Shown one piece after another: positions 13,605-23,502 of a stretch of DNA of 64,000 nt. Under the pieces are notes generated by a model, which worked only from the letters and a program-made list of their open reading frames with translations, searched no databases and was not told the DNA's origin. The translations under genes and the position numbers were made by a program. The number at the start of each line of letters is the position of its first letter. Within the stretch, counting starts at the first letter, position 1. The stretch is from NCBI RefSeq assembly GCF_013410375.1, contig NZ_JACCFL010000001.1, positions 2,232,001 through 2,296,000 of the forward strand, given 5' to 3'. The stretch is from Leifsonia shinshuensis (GTDB lineage: Bacteria > Actinomycetota > Actinomycetes > Actinomycetales > Microbacteriaceae).

Positions 13605-13671
13605 CCCGTCCACCGGGTGGCGCCTCGTTCATCGCGCTGCTGGAGAAGCCGGCCTGACCCGTCCACCGGGT
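13575..13671 (+). repeat. Tandem duplication of the rsmB 3' end
   Basis: A 44-bp block covering the last codons of rsmB, its stop codon and 14 bp after it occurs twice without mismatch, at 13575-13618 and 13628-13671, separated by 9 bp (period 53 bp). The second copy is out of frame with rsmB and ends just before the rpe promoter. It encodes the same FIALLEKPA plus stop when read in its own frame but has no start codon of its own, so it is a non-coding remnant of a local duplication. Confidence 0.95.
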
Positions 13672-13680
13672 TGTGCCACA

Positions 13681-13686
13681 TAGGCT
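13681..13686 (+). promoter_or_regulatory. Leaderless-type -10 box for rpe
   Basis: TAGGCT followed by 6 nt and then the rpe ATG, so transcription would start at or next to the first codon. No Shine-Dalgarno sequence fits between the -10 box and the ATG apart from a G run. Confidence 0.7.
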
Positions 13687-13692
13687 GGGGGC

Positions 13693-14352
13693 ATGGCAGC
13701 GCGTATCAACCCGAGCATCCTGGCGGCGGACTTCGTGAACCTGGAGCGCGACCTCGGCGCCATCGCCACGGCCGACCTCGTGCATGTGGACGTGATGGAC
13801 AACCACTTCGTGCCGAACCTCACCTTCGGGCCGCAGATGGTGGGCCGCATCCAGGACGTCAGCCCGATCCCGCTCGACGTGCACCTGATGATCGACGACC
13901 CGGACCGCTGGGCCCCCGGCTACGCCGAGCTCGGGGCGTACTCGGTGACCTTCCACGCCGAGGCCGCCGCCGATCCGGTCGCCCTCGCCCGCCGGCTCCG
14001 CGCCATCGGCGCGCGCGCGGGCATCGCGCTCAAGCCCGGCACGTCCGCCGAGGGCTACCTCGACCTCCTGCCGGAGTTCGACCAGGTGCTCGTCATGACC
14101 GTGGAGCCCGGCTTCGGCGGTCAGTCGTTCATGGTGGAGACCATGCCCAAGCTGCGGTCGCTCCGCGAGGCGGTGGCGGCGCGCGGCCTCGATGTCTGGC
14201 TGCAGGTGGACGGCGGCATCACCGAGGAGACCATCGTCGTAGCGGCGGAGAACGGCGCCGACACGTTCGTGGCCGGCTCGAGCGTCTTCCGCGGCGAGCC
14301 GGCTGAGCGCATCGCAATCCTCCGGTCCGCCGTGGCGGCCCACGCGCACTGA
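13693..14352 (+). CDS. rpe: Ribulose-phosphate 3-epimerase
   Basis: 219 residues. Interconverts ribulose 5-phosphate and xylulose 5-phosphate in the pentose phosphate pathway; xylulose 5-phosphate is also the substrate of the phosphoketolase at 41.2 kb. Motifs: INPSILAADF, LVHVDVMDNHFVPNLTFGP with metal ligands, DVHLMI, and VMTVEPGFGGQSF plus VDGGI in the phosphate-binding end of the barrel. ATG lies 6 nt after a TAGGCT -10 box. Confidence 0.97.
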   Translation: MAARINPSILAADFVNLERDLGAIATADLVHVDVMDNHFVPNLTFGPQMVGRIQDVSPIPLDVHLMIDDPDRWAPGYAELGAYSVTFHAEAAADPVALARRLRAIGARAGIALKPGTSAEGYLDLLPEFDQVLVMTVEPGFGGQSFMVETMPKLRSLREAVAARGLDVWLQVDGGITEETIVVAAENGADTFVAGSSVFRGEPAERIAILRSAVAAHAH

Positions 14353-14357
14353 GGCGC

Positions 14358-15581
14358 TCAGGCGACCGGCGCCGGCTCCGCGCCGGCCCCCGGCGCCCGC
14401 GCGGGGATGACGCTCAGCGCGCACACCCCCAGCAGCGCCGCCGCCGCGAACACGTAGAACCCGCCGGGGTAGGCGATGTCGAGGGAGACGAGCGCCCCGG
14501 TGACGGCCGGCCCGAGGATGGCGCCGAGCCGGCCGATCCCCGCGGCGAAGCCGAGCGCGGTCCCGCGGACCTCCTGCGGGTACAGCTGCGTGATGAAGGC
14601 ATAGACGAGCACCTGGGCCGAGAAGACGAACACGCCGGTGACGAAGACCGTGGCGTACACCATCGTGACCGCCTCCAGCCGGATGCTGAGGATCGCCAGC
14701 AGCGCCGCCGCGAGCACGAACCACGCCATCGCGACCCGCTTGGTCCCCGCGCGGTCGGCGACGATCCCGGCCAGGACCAGCCCGACCACCGCTCCGGCGT
14801 TCAGGGTCAGCAGCAGCCCGAGCGCGTCGGTGGAGCCGTACCCGGCGTCGCGCATGAGCTGCGGCAGCCAGGTGTTGAGCCCGTAGACCAGCATCAGTCC
14901 CATGAACGACGCCACCCAGACGCCGATGCTGATGACCAGGTAGCGCCCCTCGACCAGCCGTCGAACGGTCGGGCGCGGGGCGGCGCTCCGCTCGCGGCGG
15001 GCCTCCGGCAGCGCGAGCCGGATGAGCGGGACCGTGACGAGGCCCGCGACGCCGCCGATCACGAACAGCAGGCGCCAGTCCGGGATGACGGCGATGGCGA
15101 TCACCGCGGTGAGGACCGCCCCGGCGTGGTAGCCGGTCATGGTCAGCGTCGTGGCCTTGCCTGCCCGCTGGGACGGCATCAGATCGGTGACGTAGGCGAT
15201 GACGACCGGCAGGCAGGCGCCGAGGGCGAGCCCGGCCAGCACGCGGAACAGCCCGAACACGAAGACGTTCGGCGCGACCGCGATCGCGAGGGTGAACGCC
15301 GAGAACACCGCGACGCAGAGGACCAGGCACAGCCGCCGGCCGTAACGGTCGGCGAGCGGGCCGACGGTCAGCGCGCCGATACCGACGCCCGCCAGTCCCG
15401 CGGTGGCGACCGCCGTCGCAGCCGAGGGGTCGAAGCCGAGCTCCTTGGTGCTCAGCAGGGTGGGGATGACGGTGCCGAGCACCACCAGGTCGAAGCCGTC
15501 GAGCGCCACGATCGCCCAGCAGAGCAGCAGTGGCCAGAGGGCGGCGCGGCCGGTGGGGAGCGGGGAGGTGGTCGATACCAT
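14358..15581 (-). CDS. MFS transporter, aromatic acid:H+ symporter (AAHS)-like
   Basis: 407 residues, about 12 predicted membrane helices. The first helix carries LDGFDLVVLGTVIPTLL, the DGFD signature of the AAHS family (PcaK/BenK type), and loop 2-3 has the MFS motif GPLADRYGRR. Likely imports a small aromatic or other organic acid with protons, but no catabolic genes are next to it to fix the substrate. ATG start with a GAGGAGAT ribosome-binding site. It is the only minus-strand gene between 1 and 32 kb and converges on rpe with a 5-nt gap. Confidence 0.85.
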   Translation of the reverse strand: MVSTTSPLPTGRAALWPLLLCWAIVALDGFDLVVLGTVIPTLLSTKELGFDPSAATAVATAGLAGVGIGALTVGPLADRYGRRLCLVLCVAVFSAFTLAIAVAPNVFVFGLFRVLAGLALGACLPVVIAYVTDLMPSQRAGKATTLTMTGYHAGAVLTAVIAIAVIPDWRLLFVIGGVAGLVTVPLIRLALPEARRERSAAPRPTVRRLVEGRYLVISIGVWVASFMGLMLVYGLNTWLPQLMRDAGYGSTDALGLLLTLNAGAVVGLVLAGIVADRAGTKRVAMAWFVLAAALLAILSIRLEAVTMVYATVFVTGVFVFSAQVLVYAFITQLYPQEVRGTALGFAAGIGRLGAILGPAVTGALVSLDIAYPGGFYVFAAAALLGVCALSVIPARAPGAGAEPAPVA

Positions 15582-15698
15582 GCGGATCTCCTCGTCGAGA
15601 TGGGATATGTCAGATGAGACCCGCCGACATTAGCACATCGGCGGGGCCGGCATCCCCACGGGCCTCGTCTCGCGGAGCGACCGGCGCTCCGCGACCGG

Positions 15699-15704
15699 TA
15701 CGCT
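15699..15704 (+). promoter_or_regulatory. Leaderless-type -10 box for hisE
   Basis: TACGCT, then 6 nt, then the GTG start of hisE. It would drive the whole hisE-hisG-hisF-hisI-trp run. Confidence 0.6.
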
Positions 15705-15710
15705 GTAACG

Positions 15711-15974
15711 GTGAAAACCTTCGACGACCTCTTCGCCGAGCTCAGCGAGAAGGCCGAGACCCGCCCGGAGGGCTCCGGGACGGTTCGCGAGCTGGACGCG
15801 GGCGTGCACGCCATCGGAAAGAAGATCGTGGAGGAGGCAGCCGAGGTCTGGATGGCCGCCGAGTACGAGTCCGACGAGGCCACGGCCGAGGAGATCTCCC
15901 AGCTCCTCTACCACCTCCAGGTGCTGCTGCTCGCGAAAGGCCTGACCCCGGCCGACGTGTACCGACATCTGTGA
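15711..15974 (+). CDS. hisE: Phosphoribosyl-ATP pyrophosphatase
   Basis: 87 residues. Hydrolyses phosphoribosyl-ATP to phosphoribosyl-AMP, second step of histidine synthesis. A stand-alone MazG-like fold with the metal-binding [17 protein letters not shown] and [17 protein letters not shown]. Length fits the family. GTG start. First gene of a his cluster; hisG follows after 46 nt. The order hisE-hisG is usual in actinobacteria. Confidence 0.95.
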   Translation: MKTFDDLFAELSEKAETRPEGSGTVRELDAGVHAIGKKIVEEAAEVWMAAEYESDEATAEEISQLLYHLQVLLLAKGLTPADVYRHL

Positions 15975-16020
15975 CGAAAGCCCCTCGCCTCCGTCCGTCA
16001 CGTCACGAAAGCCGAATCAC

Positions 16021-16860
16021 ATGCTGAAGATCGCCGTCCCCAACAAGGGCTCCCTCTCCGAGACCGCGGCGCAGATGCTCCACGAGGCGGGCTACAACGG
16101 CCGCCGCGACCCCAAGGAGCTCATCGTCGCCGACCCGCGCAACGGGGTGGAGTTCTTCTACCTCCGGCCGCGCGACATCGCCACCTACGTCGGCTCCGGC
16201 GCGCTCGACGTCGGGATCACCGGCCGCGACCTCCTGATCGACTCGGAGTCGCCCGCCGCCGAGATCGCGGCGCTCGACTTCGCCGCCTCCACCTTCCGCT
16301 TCGCCGGCCCGGCCGGCACGTACACCGACCTCGCCGACCTGGAGGGCAAGCGCGTCGCCACAAGCTACCCGGGCCTGGTCGGCGGCTTCCTCGCCGAGAA
16401 TGGCGTGGACGCCGCCCTGATCAAGCTCGACGGCGCCGTGGAGTCCGCGGTGCGGCTCGGCGTCGCGGACGCGGTCGCCGATGTGGTCGAGACCGGCTCG
16501 ACGCTGCGCAAGCAGGGCCTGGAGATCTTCGGCCCGGTCATCCTGGAGTCGGAGGCCGTGCTGGTCTCCTCGCCGTCGCCCGCGGCTGGGGTGGACACCC
16601 TGCTCCGTCGGCTGCAGGGCGTCATGGTCGCCCGGCAGTACGTGCTGGTCGACTACAACCTGCCGGTCGCGCTCCTGGAGCAGGCCGTCGCGCTGACGCC
16701 CGGCGTCGAGTCGCCCACCGTGTCGCCGCTCGGCGAGCCCGACTGGGTCGCGGTGCGGGTGATGATCAAGCGCGACAGCACCAACCACGTCATGGACGAC
16801 CTCTACGAGCTCGGCGCCAGGGCCATCCTGGTCACCTCGATCCACGCGGCGCGGATCTGA
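16021..16860 (+). CDS. hisG: ATP phosphoribosyltransferase (long form)
   Basis: 279 residues; long-form HisG with a C-terminal regulatory ACT-like domain, so no HisZ is needed. Catalyses the first committed step, ATP + PRPP to phosphoribosyl-ATP, normally feedback-inhibited by histidine. Starts [14 protein letters not shown], has VGITGRDLL and a catalytic PRPP region near [18 protein letters not shown]. The stop overlaps the hisF ATG by one base (TGATG). Confidence 0.97.
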   Translation: MLKIAVPNKGSLSETAAQMLHEAGYNGRRDPKELIVADPRNGVEFFYLRPRDIATYVGSGALDVGITGRDLLIDSESPAAEIAALDFAASTFRFAGPAGTYTDLADLEGKRVATSYPGLVGGFLAENGVDAALIKLDGAVESAVRLGVADAVADVVETGSTLRKQGLEIFGPVILESEAVLVSSPSPAAGVDTLLRRLQGVMVARQYVLVDYNLPVALLEQAVALTPGVESPTVSPLGEPDWVAVRVMIKRDSTNHVMDDLYELGARAILVTSIHAARI

Positions 16861-17624
16861 TGAGCGTCGCGGTCCGGGTCATCCCCTGTCTCGACGTGGC
16901 CGCCGGACGCGTCGTCAAGGGGGTCAACTTCCAGAACCTGCGCGACCAGGGCGACCCCGTGGAGCTCGCCCGGCGGTACTTCGAGCAGGGCGCCGACGAG
17001 TTGACCTTCCTCGACGTCACGGCGACGGTCGACGACCGGGCGACTACCTACGACGTGGTGCGCGCGACGGCCGAGCAGGTCTTCATCCCGCTCACGGTCG
17101 GCGGCGGCGTGCGCAGTACCGAGGACGTCGCGAAGCTGCTCGGCAGCGGCGCCGACAAGGTCGGCGTCAACTCGGCGGCGATCGCCCGTCCGGAGCTGGT
17201 GGCGGAGATCGCCCAGCGCTTCGGCGCCCAGGTGCTCGTGCTGTCGCTCGACGTCAAGCGCTCGGCGGCGACGCCCTCCGGCTTCGTGGTCACGACGCAC
17301 GGCGGCCGCACCGAGACCGGGATCGATGCCCTGGAGTGGGCGGCGCGGGCGATCGAGCTGGGCGCCGGCGAGCTCCTGGTCAACTCGATCGACGCGGACG
17401 GCACCAAGGAGGGCTTCGACCTGGAGCTCATCCGGGAGATGCGCGCGATCAGCCGGGTGCCGGTGATCGCGTCCGGCGGGGCGGGCGCCGTCACCGACTT
17501 CGCCCCCGCGATCGGCGCGGGGGCCGACGCCGTGCTCGCCGCGAGCGTGTTCCACACGGGCGAGCTGACCATCGGCGATGTGAAGGACGAACTGCTTCGA
17601 GCAGGCTTGGAGGTGCGCTCATGA
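16860..17624 (+). CDS. hisF: Imidazole glycerol phosphate synthase cyclase subunit
   Basis: 254-residue TIM barrel that uses ammonia from HisH to form IGP and AICAR. Motifs: [20 protein letters not shown] at the N-terminus with catalytic Asp, [22 protein letters not shown] with the second catalytic Asp and IASGGAG. Neither hisH nor hisA is adjacent, so both lie elsewhere in the genome. Overlaps hisI (ATGA). Confidence 0.97.
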   Translation: MSVAVRVIPCLDVAAGRVVKGVNFQNLRDQGDPVELARRYFEQGADELTFLDVTATVDDRATTYDVVRATAEQVFIPLTVGGGVRSTEDVAKLLGSGADKVGVNSAAIARPELVAEIAQRFGAQVLVLSLDVKRSAATPSGFVVTTHGGRTETGIDALEWAARAIELGAGELLVNSIDADGTKEGFDLELIREMRAISRVPVIASGGAGAVTDFAPAIGAGADAVLAASVFHTGELTIGDVKDELLRAGLEVRS

Positions 17625-18013
17625 CCGGGATCGACGACGTGATCGGCCGGATCCGCTTCACCGACGCGGGACTGGTCCCCGCCGTCATCCAGCAGTGGGA
17701 CTCCCGCGAGGTGCTCATGATGGGCTGGATGGACGCGGAGGCCGTGCGCCGCACGCTCACCGAGGGCCGCGTGACGTTCTGGTCGCGGTCGCGGCAGGAG
17801 TACTGGCGCAAGGGCGACACGTCGGGCCACGTCCAGTACGTGAAGGGCGCGGCGCTCGACTGCGACGGCGACACGCTGCTCGTCACGGTGGAGCAGATCG
17901 GCGCGGCCTGCCACACCGGCACGCGCACCTGCTTCGACGCCGACGCGCTCGCGCCCGTCGTCGGCGGGGCGGAGACCGACGAACTCGTCCAGGAGATGGG
18001 GTCCGACCTGTGA
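17621..18013 (+). CDS. hisI: Phosphoribosyl-AMP cyclohydrolase
   Basis: 130 residues. Third step of histidine synthesis. Motifs: [34 protein letters not shown], the metal-binding DCDGDTLLV and the zinc Cys in CHTGTRTCF. Monofunctional, consistent with the separate hisE upstream. The ATG at 17621 overlaps the hisF stop by four bases; its stop overlaps the trpE GTG by four bases. Confidence 0.97.
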   Translation: MTGIDDVIGRIRFTDAGLVPAVIQQWDSREVLMMGWMDAEAVRRTLTEGRVTFWSRSRQEYWRKGDTSGHVQYVKGAALDCDGDTLLVTVEQIGAACHTGTRTCFDADALAPVVGGAETDELVQEMGSDL

Positions 18014-19569
18014 CCGCGACAGCGAACGGGACGACCGGCAGCACCGGCACGACAAGCCGCGACGAGTTCGCCGCACTCGCCGCCGAGCACCGCGTGGTGC
18101 CGGTGGTCCGCGAGCTCTTCGCCGACGGGGAGACCCCGGTCGGCATCTACCGCAAGCTCGCCGCGGGGCGGCCGGGCACGTTCCTCCTGGAGTCCGCGGA
18201 GCAGGGCGGCATCTGGTCGCGCTTCTCCTTCGTCGGAGCGGCGTCCTTCGGGATGCTCACGCAGGACGGCGACGAGGTGCGCTGGCTCGACTACGGCCTG
18301 TCGGCCGAGCGCGCGCTCGGCGCGGCCGTCCCGACCGGACCGCTCGACGCCCTGGCCGCGCTGCACGGGCGCTGGCGGACGCCGCGCATCCCCGGGCTCC
18401 CTCCGCTCACCGGCGGCCTGGTCGGCTTCATCGGCTGGGAGGCCGTGCGCCAGCTGGAGCGGCTGCCTCAGCGGCCGCCCGCGGACGTCGACGTGCCGGG
18501 CCAGGCGATGGCGTTCGTCGCCGACCTGGTCGTGATCGACCACCGTTCGGGGACGGTCAAGCTCATCGCCAACGCCCTCGCCGACGGCCAGGACGACGCC
18601 GACGCGCTCTGGAGCGACGCGCAGCAGCGCCTCGACCGCATGCAGCGGCAGCTCGCGCAGCCGTCGGAGGCCTGGCTGGCGGAGGTCGACCTGGCCGCGC
18701 CCGCGCACCCGGTCTCCCGCACGCGCGAGGAGGACTTCCTCGCGTCGGTCGCGACGGCCAAGGAGCGCATCGTCGCGGGCGACATCTTCCAGGTGGTCAT
18801 CTCGCAGCGCTTCGAGCTGGAGTGCACCGCGTCGGCGCTGGACGTCTACCGGGTCCTCCGCGCGCTCAACCCGAGCCCGTACATGTACCTGCTGTCGCTG
18901 GAGCGGCCGGACGGCGAGCCGTACCAGATCGTCGGCTCCTCGCCGGAGGCGCTGGTCAAGGTGCAGGAGGGCCGCGCCTTCACGCACCCGATCGCCGGCT
19001 CCCGGCCGCGCGGTGCGACGCCGGAAGAGGACCTCGACCTGGAGGCCTCGCTCCTCGCCGACGACAAGGAGCGCGCGGAGCACCTGATGCTTGTCGACCT
19101 GGCCCGCAACGACCTGCTGAAGGTCTGCGCGGCGGGCAGTGTCGAGGTGACCGAGTTCATGCGCGTGGAGCGGTTCAGCCACATCATGCACATCGTCTCC
19201 TCGGTCGAGGGCGACCTGCTGCCGGAGTCCGGCGCGATCGACGTCTTCCGGGCGACCTTCCCGGCCGGCACCCTGTCGGGCGCACCGAAGCCGATGGCCC
19301 TGCGGATCATCGACGAGCTGGAGCCCGCGCAGCGCGGTGTCTACGGGGGAGTGATCGGCTACTTCGACTTCGCCGGCGACGCCGACCTGGCGATCGCGAT
19401 CCGCACCGCGACCATCCTCGGCGGCGTCGCGCGCGTGCAGGCCGGCGGCGGCCTGGTGGCCGACTCGGTGCCGATCCTGGAGTTCCAGGAGTCGCAGAAC
19501 AAGGCGGCGGCGCCGCTGCGGGCGGTCGCGGTGGCCAACGGCATGAGACGGGTGCAGGGTGCGGACTGA
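18010..19569 (+). CDS. trpE: Anthranilate synthase component I
   Basis: 519 residues. Converts chorismate to anthranilate with ammonia supplied by a TrpG partner that is not in the window. Contains the N-terminal Trp-binding region ([16 protein letters not shown]) and the chorismate-binding domain with [39 protein letters not shown] and [13 protein letters not shown] start overlapping hisI (GTGA). A direct his-to-trp coupling like this is typical for actinobacteria, as is the absence of trpG and trpD from the cluster. Confidence 0.97.
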   Translation: MTATANGTTGSTGTTSRDEFAALAAEHRVVPVVRELFADGETPVGIYRKLAAGRPGTFLLESAEQGGIWSRFSFVGAASFGMLTQDGDEVRWLDYGLSAERALGAAVPTGPLDALAALHGRWRTPRIPGLPPLTGGLVGFIGWEAVRQLERLPQRPPADVDVPGQAMAFVADLVVIDHRSGTVKLIANALADGQDDADALWSDAQQRLDRMQRQLAQPSEAWLAEVDLAAPAHPVSRTREEDFLASVATAKERIVAGDIFQVVISQRFELECTASALDVYRVLRALNPSPYMYLLSLERPDGEPYQIVGSSPEALVKVQEGRAFTHPIAGSRPRGATPEEDLDLEASLLADDKERAEHLMLVDLARNDLLKVCAAGSVEVTEFMRVERFSHIMHIVSSVEGDLLPESGAIDVFRATFPAGTLSGAPKPMALRIIDELEPAQRGVYGGVIGYFDFAGDADLAIAIRTATILGGVARVQAGGGLVADSVPILEFQESQNKAAAPLRAVAVANGMRRVQGAD

Positions 19570-20290
19570 CAACCGTCGCGTCAAGTACCTGACGCTCCTC
19601 GCACTCGTGGTGGGGAGCGGGCTGGGGCTGCTGTCGGCCACCCAGACCTGGTTCACCATCCAGGTCAGGGACGTGGCCGACCACGCGGGGACGGTCACCG
19701 TCGCCGGCTCCGCCGCGGCGCCCGCGCTCACGGCGCTCTCGCTCGCGGGGCTCGCCCTGACGGCCGCGCTCGCCATCGCGGGGCCGGTGTTCCGGATCGT
19801 GCTGGCGCTCCTCGGCATCCTGCTCGGCGTCTCGATCGTCTACTCCGCCCTCGCGGTGCTGGGCGACCCGCTCCAGGCCGCGAGTGCGGCGATCACCTCG
19901 GCGACGGGCGTCGCGGGGGAGGCGTCGCTGCGCAAGCTCGTCCAGAGCACGACCACGGAGTTCTGGCCCTGGATCGCCGTCGTCGGCGGAGTGCTGGTCG
20001 CCGTCGCCGGTGCGCTCGCGATCGTCTTCCTGCGGGCCTGGCCCGGCCCGTCGCGCAAATACCAGGCCCGGTTCGCCGGCGAGGACGGCCGTTCGGCCGA
20101 GGAGGCCCTCGCCGGGCTGGACGGCGCCGCGGAGGCCGAGCAGCCCGAGGAGGCGGCGGAGGCCGGCGACGAGCGCGAAGCGCGCGAAGCCGCGGAGTCG
20201 GACGCCCCGGCGGAGCCCGCGGCCCTCGACCGGGACACCGCGATCGACAGCTGGGACGAGCTGAGTCGCGGCGACGACCCGACCCGCTGA
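19559..20290 (+). CDS. Trp-biosynthesis-associated membrane protein
   Basis: 243 residues with four predicted helices (about 10-28, 52-72, 77-97, 136-158) and a long acidic Ala/Glu-rich C-terminal tail. Family resemblance to the conserved actinobacterial Trp-operon membrane protein (TIGR02234 type) comes from position directly after trpE and the start VKYLTLLALVVGSGLGLLSA with TQTWFT. Biochemical role unknown. GTG start overlaps trpE by 11 nt. Confidence 0.8.
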   Translation: MRTDNRRVKYLTLLALVVGSGLGLLSATQTWFTIQVRDVADHAGTVTVAGSAAAPALTALSLAGLALTAALAIAGPVFRIVLALLGILLGVSIVYSALAVLGDPLQAASAAITSATGVAGEASLRKLVQSTTTEFWPWIAVVGGVLVAVAGALAIVFLRAWPGPSRKYQARFAGEDGRSAEEALAGLDGAAEAEQPEEAAEAGDEREAREAAESDAPAEPAALDRDTAIDSWDELSRGDDPTR

Positions 20291-20295
20291 ACCAC

Positions 20296-20301
20296 TAGAC
20301 T
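20296..20301 (+). promoter_or_regulatory. Candidate internal promoter within the trp cluster
   Basis: TAGACT lies in an inverted repeat with arms AACCA and TGGTT (20290-20305), so a -10 box may overlap an operator. It could give trpCBA and lgt extra transcription independent of the his promoter. Confidence 0.4.
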
Positions 20302-20320
20302 GGTTCAGATCCACCAATCC

Positions 20321-20360
20321 GTGCGCGCGCCCCAGTCCTGCGGACTGCGGGGCCGCGCAC
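20321..20360 (+). other. Long GC-rich stem-loop in the leader of the HGxxPAAW gene
   Basis: The arms GTGCGCG and CGCGCAC, then GCCCC/GGGGC and AGTCC/GGACT, pair into one stem of about 17 bp with two small bulges and a 3-nt loop. It lies between the internal -10 box at 20296 and the CAGGAG ribosome-binding site. It could be a processing site, an attenuator or a terminator for readthrough; no U-run follows. Confidence 0.5.
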
Positions 20361-20378
20361 CCGACGTGCAGGAGTCCC

Positions 20379-20609
20379 ATGAGCACCGAGTCAGTCGATC
20401 CAGGCCACGGTCATTCGCCGGCGGCGTGGACGGCCGTGATCATCATGCTTATCGCCTTCACCATCGGCGCCATCGCGTTCTTCTACGACGCGCCCATCGT
20501 GGTGTGGGCCGCGGCCGGTCTGGCCGTCGTCGGGCTCATCGTCGGCTGGATCATGAAGCGCGCGGGCTACGGAGTGGGCGGCTCCAAGTACTCCCCGAAG
20601 GGCCACTAG
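20379..20609 (+). CDS. HGxxPAAW family small membrane protein
   Basis: 76 residues. The family motif HGHSPAAW (about residues 10-17) is followed by two membrane helices (about 18-36 and 41-59) and a basic C-terminal tail. Proteins of this type sit inside trp clusters of many actinobacteria; the function is unknown. ATG start with CAGGAG 6 nt upstream. trpC follows after 3 nt. Confidence 0.85.
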   Translation: MSTESVDPGHGHSPAAWTAVIIMLIAFTIGAIAFFYDAPIVVWAAAGLAVVGLIVGWIMKRAGYGVGGSKYSPKGH

Positions 20610-20612
20610 CCC

Positions 20613-21383
20613 GTGCTCGCCGACCTCGTCGCCGGCGCGCTGGAGGATGCCGAGCGGCGACGTTCCGAGCGGCCGTACGCGGTCGTGGAGGCCGCGGCCG
20701 CCGCACGTGAGCCCGCCATCGACGCGCTCGCGGCGCTCGCGCCCGCCGAGCGGGTCAAGATCATCGCCGAGGTCAAGCGCGCGAGCCCGTCGCGCGGTCA
20801 CCTCGCCGAGATCCCGGACCCGGCCGCCCTCGCCGCCCTCTACGAGGCCGGGGGAGCGAGCGCGATCAGCGTCCTCACCGAGGAGCGCCGCTTCAAGGGG
20901 TCGCTGGCCGACCTCGAGGCGGTCCGCGCCGCGGTAACCCTCCCGGTCCTCCGCAAGGAGTTCGTCGCCGAGCCCTACCAGGTGCTCGAGGCGCGCGCCG
21001 CCGGGGCCGACCTCGTGCTGCTCATCGTCGCCGCGCTCGATCAGCAGCGGCTCGTGGAGCTCCACGACCTCATCGCCGACCTCGGAATGACCGCGCTCGT
21101 CGAGGCGCACACCGAGGACGAGCTGAGCCGCGCGTTCGACACCGGTGCGAAGCTGGTGGGCGTCAACGCGCGCAACCTCTCGACGTTCGAGCTGGACCCC
21201 GACCTGTTCGGCCGCCTGGCCGACCGGTACCCGTCCGGCGTCATCCGCGTGGCGGAGTCGGCCGTGAAGTCGGCCGCCGACGTCGCGCACTACCGGGCGG
21301 CGGGCGCGGATGTCGTGCTCGTCGGCGAGGCGCTCGTCACGAGCGACCCGATCGCCACGCTCGGCCAGTTCCTTGGAGCCTGA
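20613..21383 (+). CDS. trpC: Indole-3-glycerol phosphate synthase
   Basis: 256-residue TIM barrel; converts CdRP to indole-3-glycerol phosphate. Motifs: [13 protein letters not shown] with the catalytic Lys, [33 protein letters not shown] and VAESAVK. Monofunctional. A trpF is not adjacent; in actinobacteria that activity is usually carried by the HisA-like PriA enzyme. GTG start; stop overlaps trpB by one base. Confidence 0.97.
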   Translation: MLADLVAGALEDAERRRSERPYAVVEAAAAAREPAIDALAALAPAERVKIIAEVKRASPSRGHLAEIPDPAALAALYEAGGASAISVLTEERRFKGSLADLEAVRAAVTLPVLRKEFVAEPYQVLEARAAGADLVLLIVAALDQQRLVELHDLIADLGMTALVEAHTEDELSRAFDTGAKLVGVNARNLSTFELDPDLFGRLADRYPSGVIRVAESAVKSAADVAHYRAAGADVVLVGEALVTSDPIATLGQFLGA

Positions 21384-22612
21384 TGTCCCTTCGTTCTGAA
21401 CACGGACCCTATTTCGGCGAGTTCGGCGGGCGCTTCGTGCCCGAGTCCCTCGTCGCCGCCCTCGACGAGCTCACCGTGGCGTGGGAGGCGGCGAAGGCCG
21501 ACCCCGCGTTCCACGCCGAGCTGGACGAGCTGCACCGCAGCTACACCGGGCGCCCCAGCATCATCACCGAGGTGCCGCGCTTCGCCGCGGCTGCGTTCAA
21601 CGGTCAACCTGGCGGCGGCGCCCGCATCATCCTCAAGCGCGAGGACCTCAACCACACCGGCTCGCACAAGATCAACAACGTGCTCGGCCAGGCCATCCTC
21701 ACCAAGCGGATCGGCAAGACCCGGGTGATCGCCGAGACCGGCGCCGGCCAGCACGGCGTCGCCACCGCGACCGCCGCCGCGCTGTTCGGCCTCGAGTGCA
21801 CGATCTACATGGGCGAGGTCGACACCGAGCGCCAGGCGCTCAACGTCGCTCGCATGCGCCTGCTGGGCGCCGAGGTCATGGCCGTCAAGACCGGCTCGCG
21901 CACCCTCAAGGACGCGATCAACGACGCGATGCGCGACTGGGTCACCAACGTCGAGAACACCAACTACATCTTCGGAACGGTGGCGGGCCCGCACCCGTTC
22001 CCCGAGATGGTGCGCGACCTCCAGAAGATCATCGGCGAGGAGGCCCGCGAGCAGGTGCTCGCGCTGACCGGCCGCCTGCCCGACGCCGTCGCGGCCTGCG
22101 TCGGCGGCGGCTCGAACGCGATGGGCATCTTCCACGCGTTCCTGGACGACGAGGACGTGCGCCTGGTCGGCTTCGAGGCCGGCGGCGAGGGCGCGGAGAC
22201 CCCACGGCACGCCGCGACGATCACCAAGGGCCGCCCCGGCGTCCTGCACGGCGCGCGCAGCATGCTGCTGCAGGACGAGGACGGCCAGACCATCGAGTCG
22301 CACTCCATCTCCGCCGGGCTCGACTACCCGGGCGTCGGCCCCGAGCACTCCTGGCTCGCCTCGATCGGCCGCGCCGAGTACCGCCCGGTGAGCGACGCCG
22401 AGGCGATGGAGGCCCTGCGCCTCCTCAGCCGCACCGAGGGCATCATCCCGGCCATCGAGTCCGCGCACGCCCTCGCCGGCGCGCTGGAGCTCGGCAAGCA
22501 GCTCGGCCCGGACGGCATCGTGCTGGTGAACCTCAGCGGCCGCGGCGACAAGGACATGGAGACCGCCGGACGCTACTTCGGCCTGATCGACGAAGGAGCC
22601 GTGCAGTCGTGA
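21383..22612 (+). CDS. trpB: Tryptophan synthase beta subunit
   Basis: 409 residues. PLP enzyme that joins indole and serine. Starts near [17 protein letters not shown]; the PLP lysine is in HTGSHKINN, the phosphate-binding glycines in [10 protein letters not shown], and the C-terminal NLSGRGDKD is present. Overlaps trpC (TGATG) and trpA (GTGA), so trpCBA are coupled. Confidence 0.98.
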   Translation: MSLRSEHGPYFGEFGGRFVPESLVAALDELTVAWEAAKADPAFHAELDELHRSYTGRPSIITEVPRFAAAAFNGQPGGGARIILKREDLNHTGSHKINNVLGQAILTKRIGKTRVIAETGAGQHGVATATAAALFGLECTIYMGEVDTERQALNVARMRLLGAEVMAVKTGSRTLKDAINDAMRDWVTNVENTNYIFGTVAGPHPFPEMVRDLQKIIGEEAREQVLALTGRLPDAVAACVGGGSNAMGIFHAFLDDEDVRLVGFEAGGEGAETPRHAATITKGRPGVLHGARSMLLQDEDGQTIESHSISAGLDYPGVGPEHSWLASIGRAEYRPVSDAEAMEALRLLSRTEGIIPAIESAHALAGALELGKQLGPDGIVLVNLSGRGDKDMETAGRYFGLIDEGAVQS

Positions 22613-23406
22613 GCCGCGTGGCAGACACCATCGCCCGCCGCAACACGGAGGCCGCCGGCGCCCTGATCGGCTACCTCCCGGCCGGCTTCCCCGACCTGCA
22701 GACCAGCGTCGACGCGGCGGTGGCCCTCGCCGAGAACGGCGTCGACGTCATCGAGCTCGGCCTGCCGTACTCCGACCCCGTCATGGACGGTGCGGTGATC
22801 CAGGCGGCGACCCAGCAGGCGCTCTCCAACGGTTTCCGCCTGCGCGACGGCTTCACGGCGGTGCGCGAGATCACCCAGCGCGTGGACGTGCCGGTGCTGG
22901 TGATGACCTACTGGAACCCGGTGCTGCAGTACGGCGTCGACCGCTTCGCGGACGACCTGGCCGCCGCGGGCGGCGCCGGCCTGATCACGCCGGACCTGAT
23001 CCCCGACGAGGGCGCGGCCTGGCTGGCCGCGTCCGACCGCACCGGGCTCGACCGAGTCTTCCTCGCCGCGCCCTCCTCGACCGACGCGCGCCTGCGCTCG
23101 ACCGTCGAGCACAGCCGCGGCTTCGTGTACGCCGTCTCCACGATGGGCATCACCGGAGCACGCAGCGATGTCGACGCGGCTGCCCGCACGCTCGTCGGCC
23201 GCCTGCGCGACGTCGGCGCCACGAGCACCTGCGTCGGCCTCGGCATCTCCACCGCGGCGCAGGTCGCCGAGGTGCTCGAGTACGCCGACGGCGCGATCGT
23301 GGGCTCGGCCCTCGTGAAGGCGCTGGCCGACGGGGGAGTCGCGGAGGCCGGCCGCGTGGCGGCCGAGCTCGCGCGCGGCACGGTGCGCCAGGGCGCGAGC
23401 GCGTAA
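22609..23406 (+). CDS. trpA: Tryptophan synthase alpha subunit
   Basis: 265 residues. Cleaves indole-3-glycerol phosphate to indole for TrpB. Catalytic Glu in [16 protein letters not shown] (E and D residues), [17 protein letters not shown] and GLGISTAAQ. The GTG start overlapping the trpB stop by four bases was chosen; the open frame extends upstream but only as a trpB shadow. Confidence 0.97.
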   Translation: MSRVADTIARRNTEAAGALIGYLPAGFPDLQTSVDAAVALAENGVDVIELGLPYSDPVMDGAVIQAATQQALSNGFRLRDGFTAVREITQRVDVPVLVMTYWNPVLQYGVDRFADDLAAAGGAGLITPDLIPDEGAAWLAASDRTGLDRVFLAAPSSTDARLRSTVEHSRGFVYAVSTMGITGARSDVDAAARTLVGRLRDVGATSTCVGLGISTAAQVAEVLEYADGAIVGSALVKALADGGVAEAGRVAAELARGTVRQGASA

Positions 23407-23440
23407 CCACGCGACGTCGGGGAGACCTCCGACCAACACT

Positions 23441-23446
23441 TAGACT
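23441..23446 (+). promoter_or_regulatory. Candidate -10 box for lgt
   Basis: TAGACT in the 96-nt gap after trpA, about 57 nt before the lgt start, giving a leader that holds the GAAAGG ribosome-binding site. Confidence 0.45.
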
Positions 23447-23502
23447 GGAGGCCGTGCGCCGCTCGGCGCCGGACTCCATCGGATACGAAAGGTAGTCATC
23501 GC

